Part shown: positions 1 through 7,063 of the stretch, piece after piece
How the letters are laid out: each line of letters begins with the position of its first letter
Numbering within the stretch: the stretch's first letter is position 1
Assembly: GCF_021735925.1 (NCBI RefSeq)
Contig: NZ_WMEA01000001.1
Span: 1,057,001 to 1,121,000, forward strand
Reading direction: 5' to 3'
Length of the DNA: 64,000 bases
Source: Loktanella sp. M215
GTDB taxonomy: Bacteria > Pseudomonadota > Alphaproteobacteria > Rhodobacterales > Rhodobacteraceae
Notes under the pieces: model-generated
The model's database searches: none
Told to the model about the DNA's origin: nothing
What the model saw: only the letters and a program-made list of their open reading frames with translations
Program-made: the position numbers and the translations under genes

Positions 1-1
1 G

Positions 2-913
2 CCGCCGGGGGATTATTTCGAAAGCTATGTCGCAGAGCTTCAGGCGCTGGGCGAACAGGCCGACATGGACGAGATCGAGATGCTGCGCGACCGCTACGGC
101 TTTGATCAGCCGCAATACGTCCGCTACGCGCGATGGGTCGGCGGCATGCTGCATGGCGACTTCGGTTACAGCTTTGCCTACCGTCTGCCGGTCAGCGAGG
201 TTGTTGGCGATCGTCTGTGGCTGACCTTCATGCTGTCCTTCGTGACGATCATCTTCACCTGGGTCGTGGCCTTTCCCATCGGCATTTATTCGGCGACGCA
301 CCAATACAGTTGGGGTGACTACGGTCTGACGTTTCTGGGCCTGATGGGGGTCGCTGTGCCGAACTTCATGCTGGCGCTGATCATGATGTATTTCGCGAAC
401 GTCTGGTTCGGCCTGTCGATCGGCAACCTGATGGACAGTGCCTACCTCGGTGCCCCGATGAGCGGGGGCAAGGTGCTGTCGATCCTGTCGCACATCTGGA
501 TCCCGGTCATCATCATCGGCATGGCCGGCACGGCAAGCATGGTGCGCCGTCTGCGGGCCAACCTGCTGGACGAGTTGCGCAAGCCCTACGTCGCCACGGC
601 GCGGGCCAAGGGCCTGTCGCCGGGCCGCGTGCTGCGGAAATATCCGCTGCGCATGGCGCTGAACTTCTTCATCGCGGACATCGGGTCGATCCTGCCTGCC
701 ATGATCTCCGGGGCCGAGGTCACGGCCATCGTGCTGTCGCTGGAAACCACCGGGCCGATGCTGATCCGCGCGCTGCAAAGTCAGGACATGTATCTGGCGG
801 GATCGTTCCTGATGTTTCTTGCGGTGCTGACGGTCGTCGGTGTCCTGATTTCTGATATTGCGCTGGCGATGCTTGATCCCCGCATCCGACTGGGCCGGGG
901 GACTGCGAAATGA
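2..913 (+). CDS. ABC transporter permease, Opp/Dpp type B subunit (5' end outside window)
   Basis: Inner-membrane permease of a peptide/nickel/opine-type ABC importer. The reading frame is open from base 2, so the true start lies upstream. The visible part has a soluble N-terminal stretch (YGFDQPQYVRYARWV) typical of the family, then several hydrophobic segments. It also has the EAA coupling loop (TARAKGLSPGRVLRKYPLR), which docks on the ATPase. The stop overlaps the next permease start by ATGA, so the two are probably translationally coupled. The substrate cannot be read from the sequence; the binding protein and ATPases are not in the window. Confidence 0.93.
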   Translation, partial: PPGDYFESYVAELQALGEQADMDEIEMLRDRYGFDQPQYVRYARWVGGMLHGDFGYSFAYRLPVSEVVGDRLWLTFMLSFVTIIFTWVVAFPIGIYSATHQYSWGDYGLTFLGLMGVAVPNFMLALIMMYFANVWFGLSIGNLMDSAYLGAPMSGGKVLSILSHIWIPVIIIGMAGTASMVRRLRANLLDELRKPYVATARAKGLSPGRVLRKYPLRMALNFFIADIGSILPAMISGAEVTAIVLSLETTGPMLIRALQSQDMYLAGSFLMFLAVLTVVGVLISDIALAMLDPRIRLGRGTAK

Positions 914-2091
914 CCGTTGATCCGCGTGCCGACGGCTTGCCCGCACCAGGGGGCGCATTGAACCACTACGTCTCTGACGCGCCATTCGATCCGAACATCG
1001 ACGACAGCGGCGTCGGCGAGGTGGCCGAAGCGTCGCAACTGCGCCTGATGTGGTGGCAGTTCCGCAAGCACCGGGTTGCGGTCGTGTCACTGGTGTTCCT
1101 GCTAATCCTTTACACCAGCACGATCTTTGTCGAATTTCTGGCGCCCTATCAGCAGGACAGCCGGCATCTGGACGACATCTATGAACCGCCGCAGCAGGTG
1201 CATCTGTTCCACGAAGGCGCTTTTGTGGGGCCATTCGTTTATGGCCGCGACATGACGCTGGACATGGACAACCTGCGCCGGGTCTACGACGAAGAGGACG
1301 CCCGCGTCGAAAAGCTGCGGTTCTTCTGCCACGGCGATCCCTACATGTTCTGGGGCCAGATCCCCGCCAGCCTGCATCTGGTCTGCCCGGCAGAGGGGGG
1401 CACGTTCTTTGCCCTCGGTACCGACCGGCTGGGGCGCGATGTGCTGTCGCGGATGATGTACGGCGCGCGCATCTCGCTGACCATCGGTCTGCTGGGCGTG
1501 ACCATGAGCCTGGTGCTGGGCATCGTGATCGGCGGGCTTGCGGGTTACCACGGCGGCTGGTTCGATGCCGCCGTGCAGCGTGTGACGGAAGTGCTGCAGT
1601 CGATCCCGTCGATCCCGCTGTGGATGGCGCTGGCCGCCATCATTCCCGTGACCTGGAGTCCGCTGCTGGTCTATGTCGGCATCACGCTGATCCTCGGGCT
1701 GCTGGATTGGACCGGGCTGGCGCGCGCGGTCAGGTCCAAGCTGCTGTCCCTGCGTGAGGAGGATTACGTGCTGGCCGCGCGGCTGATGGGGGCGGGGACC
1801 ACGCGGATCATCGGGCGGCACATGGTGCCGGGGTTCATGTCGCACCTCATCGCCTCTGCCACGCTGACCATCCCCGGCATGATCCTGGGCGAGACGGCGC
1901 TCAGCTTTCTTGGCATCGGGTTGCGGCCGCCGATCACCAGCTGGGGGACCATGCTGACCGAGGCGCGCAGCGTGAATATCGTCGCCATCTACCCGTGGCT
2001 GATCTTTCCTGTCGTTCCCGTGATCCTCGTTGTTCTGGCTTTCAATTTTCTGGGTGACGGGTTACGCGACGCCGCTGATCCCTATCACTAA
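910..2091 (+). CDS. ABC transporter permease, Opp/Dpp type C subunit
   Basis: Second inner-membrane permease of the importer, 393 residues. It has an OppC-like N-terminal region, a first membrane segment near residues 57-78 and a periplasmic domain of about 100 residues before the core. The core starts around GTDRLGRDVLSRMMYGAR, a strong OppC/DppC signature. The EAA loop (DYVLAARLMGAGTTRIIG) is near residues 280-297. It is longer than the usual ~300 residues because of the periplasmic insertion (residues ~80-165). ATGA overlap with the upstream permease. Only 35 bp separate it from the glycosyltransferase downstream, so read-through is possible, but a functional link is only inferred. Confidence 0.93.
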   Translation: MTVDPRADGLPAPGGALNHYVSDAPFDPNIDDSGVGEVAEASQLRLMWWQFRKHRVAVVSLVFLLILYTSTIFVEFLAPYQQDSRHLDDIYEPPQQVHLFHEGAFVGPFVYGRDMTLDMDNLRRVYDEEDARVEKLRFFCHGDPYMFWGQIPASLHLVCPAEGGTFFALGTDRLGRDVLSRMMYGARISLTIGLLGVTMSLVLGIVIGGLAGYHGGWFDAAVQRVTEVLQSIPSIPLWMALAAIIPVTWSPLLVYVGITLILGLLDWTGLARAVRSKLLSLREEDYVLAARLMGAGTTRIIGRHMVPGFMSHLIASATLTIPGMILGETALSFLGIGLRPPITSWGTMLTEARSVNIVAIYPWLIFPVVPVILVVLAFNFLGDGLRDAADPYH

Positions 2092-2126
2092 CCGCCGTAT
2101 CGGCCGCCACAGACAGGATATCCGCG

Positions 2127-3302
2127 ATGCCCGACCGGAACCGCAATCATCGCGTCCTGATGTACAGCCACGACACCTTTGGCCTTGGTCATCTGCGCCG
2201 CTGTCGCGCCATTGCGCAGGCGCTGGTGCAGGACCACCGCGGGATGATGGTGCTGATCATTTCAGGGTCGCAGATCGCGGGGGCGTTCGATTACCGGGCG
2301 CGCGTCGATTTCGTGAAGATCCCCAGTGTGATCAAGCTGCGCAACGGCGAATATTCGTCGCTGTCGGAACACATTGATCTGGCCGACACGATCCACATGC
2401 GCCGGTCGATCATCCGGCACACTGCCCAATCCTTTCGGCCCGACATCTTCATTGTCGACAAGGAACCCATGGGGCTGCGCGGCGAGGTCGAGGAGACGCT
2501 GGCCTTCCTCAAGGACAGGGGCACCACGCTGGTTCTGGGGCTGCGCGACGTGATGGATGCGCCGCACCTGCTGGATGCCGAATGGCAGCACAGCGACATG
2601 ATGGCCAAGATCGACCGCTATTTCGATCACATCTGGGTCTACGGTCCGCCGGATTTCTATGATCCCCTGACCGGGCTTGCTGTGCCGGACAACGTGCATG
2701 ACCGGATGAATTTCGTCGGATTCCTGCAACGTAGCGCGCGCGGCGATCAACCCTCGCAGAACCAGCCAGAGGGCGACTACATCCTTGTGACCACCGGCGG
2801 TGGCGGCGACGGGGCCGACCTGATCGAAAACGTGCTGCGCGCGTTCGAACATGACGCAACCCTGACCACCCGCACGCTGATCGTGCTGGGACCTTACATG
2901 ACCGCCGATCTGCGCGCCGGGTTCACCCAGCGCGGGACGGCCATTCCGCATGTCGACGTCATCGACTTCGACCCCCGGATGGAGGAACTGACCGCGAACG
3001 CGCAATCCGTCGTCGCCATGGGCGGCTACAATACCTTTTGCGAGATCCTGTCTTTCGACAAACCCGCCCTGATCGTCCCCCGCATCCTGCCGCGGGAAGA
3101 GCAGTTGCTGCGCGCCACCCGTGCGGCAGACCTGGGCATGGTCGACATGCTGCTGCCGCAGGACGCCGCGGACCCTGTCCGCATGGCGCAGGCCCTGCAT
3201 GATCTGCCCCGCCGCAAGAAGCCGTCCGAAGGCTGGAGCGGGCTGACGCTGGACGGGTTGCACAACATCTCGGACCTCGTCGGCACGGATCTGGGCCGTT
3301 GA
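2127..3302 (+). CDS. MurG-like glycosyltransferase (GT28-type fold)
   Basis: 391-residue protein with a GT-B fold pattern. It opens with a glycine-rich acceptor loop (HDTFGLGHLRRCRAIAQAL), and the C-terminal donor-site region reads AMGGYNTFCEILSF...PREEQLLRA, similar in layout to MurG and other UDP-sugar transferases. Its family places it as a cytoplasmic, possibly membrane-associated, sugar transferase; donor and acceptor are unknown. Start chosen at an ATG preceded by AGGAT. It overlaps the next glycosyltransferase by TTGA and resembles the third one in the cluster, so these two may be paralogues. Confidence 0.8.
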   Translation: MPDRNRNHRVLMYSHDTFGLGHLRRCRAIAQALVQDHRGMMVLIISGSQIAGAFDYRARVDFVKIPSVIKLRNGEYSSLSEHIDLADTIHMRRSIIRHTAQSFRPDIFIVDKEPMGLRGEVEETLAFLKDRGTTLVLGLRDVMDAPHLLDAEWQHSDMMAKIDRYFDHIWVYGPPDFYDPLTGLAVPDNVHDRMNFVGFLQRSARGDQPSQNQPEGDYILVTTGGGGDGADLIENVLRAFEHDATLTTRTLIVLGPYMTADLRAGFTQRGTAIPHVDVIDFDPRMEELTANAQSVVAMGGYNTFCEILSFDKPALIVPRILPREEQLLRATRAADLGMVDMLLPQDAADPVRMAQALHDLPRRKKPSEGWSGLTLDGLHNISDLVGTDLGR

Positions 3303-4540
3303 CCGGCCCGCATCTGGTCGTGGTGGTCAAAGGCTACCCGCGCCTGTCCGAAACCTTTATTGCGCAAGAGTTGCGGGGACTTGAATTGGCGGGCTTCGAT
3401 CTGACCATCGTGTCCCTGCGCCACCCGACCGACAAGAAGCGGCACCCGGTCCACCAAGAGATCGAGGCGGATCTTCTGTATCTGCCGGAATATCTGCATC
3501 AGGAACCGCTGCGCGTGTTGCGCGGTCTGCTGCAGGCGGTCAGGCATCCCGGTTTCTGGCGGTTGCTGCCCTCTTTCGCGGGCGATCTGCGTCGCGATCT
3601 CAGTCGCAACCGGCTGCGGCGGCTGGGGCAGGCGGCCGTGCTGGTGCGTGAATGGCCCGGCGATGCCGGGCTGTTGCACGCGCATTTCATCCATACGCCG
3701 GCCTCTGTCGCCGACTATGCGGCGCGGATCAGGGGGATGGGCTGGTCCGTTTCTGCCCATGCCAAGGATATCTGGACGCAAGGCGACTGGGAATTGCGTG
3801 GCAAACTCGCGCGTGCCCGGTGGGCCGTCACATGTACCGCCAGCGGCTTTGCCCATCTGCAAAGCCTCGCCATCGATCCGGGCCGTGTGCATCTGAGCTA
3901 TCATGGCCTGAACCTGGATCGGTTTCCCGCCTTTGACGGTGCACGACCGGCCCGTGACGGGCGCGACCCGTCGGACCCCGTGCAACTGGTCAGCGTCGGC
4001 CGTGCCGTCCCGAAAAAGGGATACGACGTCCTGCTGCATGCGCTGGCCCGCCTGCCCGCCGATTTGCACTGGCATTTCGACCACATGGGCGGCGGCGGTG
4101 ATCTGGCGCAGTTGCAGGCGCTGGCCGATGATCTGGGGATCGCCGACCGCTGCCGGTGGCGCGGTGCTGTCGATCAGACAGACGTGCTGGCCGCCTACCG
4201 CGCTGCGGATATCTTTGCGCTGGCCAGTCGGATCACTGCGGATGGCGACCGTGATGGCTTGCCCAACGTGCTGGTCGAGGCAGCCAGCCAGAAACTGGCC
4301 TGCGTGGCGAGCGATATTTCGGGCATCCCGGAACTGATTTCTGACCCCACATTGGGGTGGCTTGTCCCGCCAGAGGACCCCGCAGCGCTGGCGCTGACAT
4401 TGCAAGAGGCGATCACCGACCCGGATTTGCGTGCCGCAAAGGGTGCGGCCGTTGCGGCCAAGGTGCGGGGGCATTTCGACTATCGCACCAGCATCGACCA
4501 GTTGGTGAAGCTGTTCGACGCCACAGGCATGCAGCCATGA
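3299..4540 (+). CDS. Glycosyltransferase family 4 protein
   Basis: 413-residue GT-B retaining glycosyltransferase. The C-terminal half has the GT4 pattern: VSVGRAVPKKGYDVLLHAL (donor domain start), then DGLPNVLVEAASQKLACVAS with the E-x7-E-like motif, then SGIPELI...GWLVPPEDP. The N-terminal half has HAHFIHTPASVADYA. It probably adds a sugar to a lipid- or polymer-linked acceptor at the inner face of the membrane; the substrate is not known. It starts with TTG overlapping the stop of the previous gene, and its stop overlaps the next start (ATGA). The three transferases are thus one translationally coupled unit. Confidence 0.88.
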   Translation: MTGPHLVVVVKGYPRLSETFIAQELRGLELAGFDLTIVSLRHPTDKKRHPVHQEIEADLLYLPEYLHQEPLRVLRGLLQAVRHPGFWRLLPSFAGDLRRDLSRNRLRRLGQAAVLVREWPGDAGLLHAHFIHTPASVADYAARIRGMGWSVSAHAKDIWTQGDWELRGKLARARWAVTCTASGFAHLQSLAIDPGRVHLSYHGLNLDRFPAFDGARPARDGRDPSDPVQLVSVGRAVPKKGYDVLLHALARLPADLHWHFDHMGGGGDLAQLQALADDLGIADRCRWRGAVDQTDVLAAYRAADIFALASRITADGDRDGLPNVLVEAASQKLACVASDISGIPELISDPTLGWLVPPEDPAALALTLQEAITDPDLRAAKGAAVAAKVRGHFDYRTSIDQLVKLFDATGMQP

Positions 4541-5679
4541 CCGATCTGCGTGTCTTGTTCTACGTTCAGCATCTTCTGGGGATCGGCCATCTGGCGCGCG
4601 CCAGCCGCATCGCAAAGGCGATGGGCGACGCCGGGATGGACGTGACGATGGTGACAGGCGGCATGCCCGTGGCAGGCTTTCCGGATGCTTCCGTCCAGCA
4701 CATCGCCTTGCCGCCCTTGGCGGTCGGTCCCGACGGCTTTGCGGGCATGGTCGATGCAGACGGTCAGCCCGCGACCGAGGCCTACCTGTCGCGTCGCCGC
4801 GACCTTTTGCTGGCCGCCTTCGCGGACATCCGACCGGATGCCGTCATCACCGAGGCGTTTCCGTTTGGCCGGCGCCAGATGCGGTTTGAACTGCTGCCCC
4901 TGCTTGATGCCATCGCCGCGGTGCGACCAAGGCCGCTGCTGCTGGCCTCGATCCGCGATATCCTGCAGGCCCGCGCCAAGCCGCAGCGGGATCAGGACAC
5001 CGTCAATCTGGTGCTGACGCATTACGACCGTGTTCTGGTGCACGGCGATCCGGCTTTTGCCGCCTTGAAGGATTCGTTCCCATTGGCCGAGAAGATCGCG
5101 CACCGCGTCATTCACACTGGGCTGGTCTGCCCGCCCGCGCCCGATCCGTCCGCAGAACGCTTTGATGTGGTGGTTTCCGCCGGTGGCGGCGCCGTCGGGG
5201 CGGCCTTGGTGCAGGCCGCGGTTGCGGCAATCCGGCTGCGCCCCCGTCTGGGGCCGTGCTGCATCATCGCCGGGCCGAACCTGCCAGAGGCGGATTACGA
5301 CGCATTGATCGACACCGCGCCGTCCAATGTCACGATCACCCGGTTCCGCACGGATTTCGCATCGCTGCTGGCCTCCGCCCGGCTGTCGGTGTCTCAGGCA
5401 GGTTACAATACCGTCGCGGACATCCTGCAAGCCGGGTGTCGCGCGCTTCTGATCCCGTTCGCGGCCGGAGGAGAGACGGAACAGACCCAGCGCGCGACCT
5501 TGCTCAGCCGCGCCGGACGGGCCATCATGCTGGCAGAGGCGGATCTGGACGGCCCCGCCATGGCCGCGGCCATGGACCGGGCGCTGGCGCAGGATCCATT
5601 GGCGGTGACGGCTTTGGCCGCAACGGATGGAGCGGCCCGCACGGCGGCGATCCTGAAGGATCTGGTGTCGCGGCACTAG
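4537..5679 (+). CDS. MurG-like glycosyltransferase (third of cluster)
   Basis: 380-residue GT-B glycosyltransferase resembling the first one in the cluster. The N-terminal loop is YVQHLLGIGHLARASRIAKA and the donor site is SVSQAGYNTVADILQAGCRA followed by GGETEQTQRA. A longer open frame exists upstream, but the ATG at 4537 overlaps the GT4 stop as ATGA and places the glycine loop at the protein start as in its relative. It ends in a CTAG that is shared with the stop of the convergent MBL-fold gene. Enzyme class is fairly clear; donor and acceptor are not. Confidence 0.82.
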   Translation: MTDLRVLFYVQHLLGIGHLARASRIAKAMGDAGMDVTMVTGGMPVAGFPDASVQHIALPPLAVGPDGFAGMVDADGQPATEAYLSRRRDLLLAAFADIRPDAVITEAFPFGRRQMRFELLPLLDAIAAVRPRPLLLASIRDILQARAKPQRDQDTVNLVLTHYDRVLVHGDPAFAALKDSFPLAEKIAHRVIHTGLVCPPAPDPSAERFDVVVSAGGGAVGAALVQAAVAAIRLRPRLGPCCIIAGPNLPEADYDALIDTAPSNVTITRFRTDFASLLASARLSVSQAGYNTVADILQAGCRALLIPFAAGGETEQTQRATLLSRAGRAIMLAEADLDGPAMAAAMDRALAQDPLAVTALAATDGAARTAAILKDLVSRH

Positions 5680-6506
5680 ACCTCGACCACCTGAAAGTCG
5701 CGGGCGAAAAAGGCGCCGGGGAACAGCGCCTGTGCCTCGGCCTCCATCGCTGTCAGGTCGTCGTCACTGCGGAATGTCGCGTGATGGACGAATCCGATCC
5801 GGGCCGCACCTGCGGCCTGTGCCAGCCGCAGGCCCTGCTGCCAGGTCGAATGGCCGAACGTGCTGTGGCTGGGAAACTCCGCGTCGGTAAAGGTCGCATC
5901 GTAAAGACACAGGTCCGCGCCAGCCATCAGCTGCAGCGCCGTGGGGTCCAGCGTGCCGGGGGTGTGATCGGTATCGAAGACCAGCGCCATCACCCGTCCG
6001 GCATAGGAAATCCGGTAACCGGTGGCACCGCCCGGATGGCTGAGCAGCGCCGTTTGGATCGTGATGTCCGCAGCCGGAGAAAGGGTGTCGCCGGGTCGGA
6101 AATCACGCGTCTCGATCCGGGCCGTGAAAACGTCGGGACCGACGGGAAAGAAGGGTCGCCGCATGAAATCCGCCAGCATGGCCTGCGTCGTGGTGCCATC
6201 CGCAAGACCGGACCAGATGCGGATCGACCGTTCCGGATCGAAGAGCGGGCGGAAGAACGGCAAGCCGACGATGTGGTCGTAATGGCAATGCGTAAAGAAC
6301 AGGTCGATATCGCGATGGCCATCGTCCAGCATGGCCCGCCCCGCGACTGGCAGTCCAGACCCCGCGTCGAACATCAGCACCCGGTCCCCGCAGCGCAGTT
6401 CCATGCATATGGAGTTGCCGCCGAACAGGGCAGTCTGCGCCGTCGCCATCGGCATGCTGCCGCGCGCGCCCCAGATCTTCAGCGTGAAGCGGGCGGTGTC
6501 ATCCAT
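5676..6506 (-). CDS. MBL-fold metallo-hydrolase
   Basis: 276-residue metallo-beta-lactamase-fold hydrolase. The signature THCHYDHIVGLPFF gives the HxHxDH-type metal site with Cys in second place (H-C-H-Y-D-H). Further ligand candidates are LLSHPGGATGYRISY, the DTDHTPG segment and a late VHHATF. The layout (FGGNSICMEL, FDAGSGL) is like RNase Z/phosphodiesterase-related hydrolases, so a nucleotide or phosphoester substrate is possible but unproven. A GTG start at 6524 is also open. It converges with the glycosyltransferase operon (shared CTAG stop) and lies upstream on its own strand of nothing else in the cluster; the cNMP gene is 39 bp before it. Confidence 0.82.
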   Translation of the reverse strand: MDDTARFTLKIWGARGSMPMATAQTALFGGNSICMELRCGDRVLMFDAGSGLPVAGRAMLDDGHRDIDLFFTHCHYDHIVGLPFFRPLFDPERSIRIWSGLADGTTTQAMLADFMRRPFFPVGPDVFTARIETRDFRPGDTLSPAADITIQTALLSHPGGATGYRISYAGRVMALVFDTDHTPGTLDPTALQLMAGADLCLYDATFTDAEFPSHSTFGHSTWQQGLRLAQAAGAARIGFVHHATFRSDDDLTAMEAEAQALFPGAFFARDFQVVEV

Positions 6507-6545
6507 GCTGGCGCTTGCCGCCACCGGCGTCTGATACGGTGATCG

Positions 6546-7022
6546 TCAATGGACCGAATGATTCGCGGCAGTGCGTGCCGCGGCCAGTTCCGCAGTCAGG
6601 GTGGCGGTCGTATCGCTGAGCCTTGCGGCCAGAACCCGCACGATTTCCAAGGTCATTTCCGGGAAATCCAGTAGCAGCTTGACGAAATTTTCCTTGCTGA
6701 TCCGCAGCGCCTCGACCGGGGTGACGGCGCGGACGGTGGCGGTGCGCGCAACGTCGCAGAGGATCGCGATTTCGCCGACCATTGCGTTTTCAGCCACTTG
6801 CGCGACGCGCAACTCGCCCTGCGGTGTCGTCACCATCACGTCGGCCTGCCCCTGCAGGATGACATAGGCGGCGTCACCGTCATCGCCCTGATGGAACAGC
6901 ACTTCGCCAGCGCGATAGGCCACGCGGTCAGAGGTATAGGCCAGCAGACGCAGCTTTGCCGATGCCATGCCCGCAAAGATCGGCACCTGCCTGAGCATCT
7001 TGACTTCATCGTTCAGCAGCAC
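6546..7022 (-). CDS. Cyclic nucleotide-binding domain protein
   Basis: 158-residue protein that is essentially one CNB domain. The phosphate-binding cassette is recognisable as VGEIAILCDVARTATVRA (Gly-Glu and Arg-Thr-Ala in the expected places). There is no helix-turn-helix, so it is not a CRP-type regulator; it looks like a stand-alone sensor or regulatory subunit. The C-terminus is a helix of Ala-rich heptad-like sequence (DTTATLTAELAAARTAA). A GTG start with GGGAG about 10 bases upstream was chosen. It lies 41 bp after the degenerate ABC protein on the same strand, which suggests it regulates that protein or acts with it. Confidence 0.88.
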   Translation of the reverse strand: MLLNDEVKMLRQVPIFAGMASAKLRLLAYTSDRVAYRAGEVLFHQGDDGDAAYVILQGQADVMVTTPQGELRVAQVAENAMVGEIAILCDVARTATVRAVTPVEALRISKENFVKLLLDFPEMTLEIVRVLAARLSDTTATLTAELAAARTAANHSVH

Positions 7023-7063
7023 GCGCAGGTTTCTCCCGCTTTCATGGTGGTCCGTTACAGATA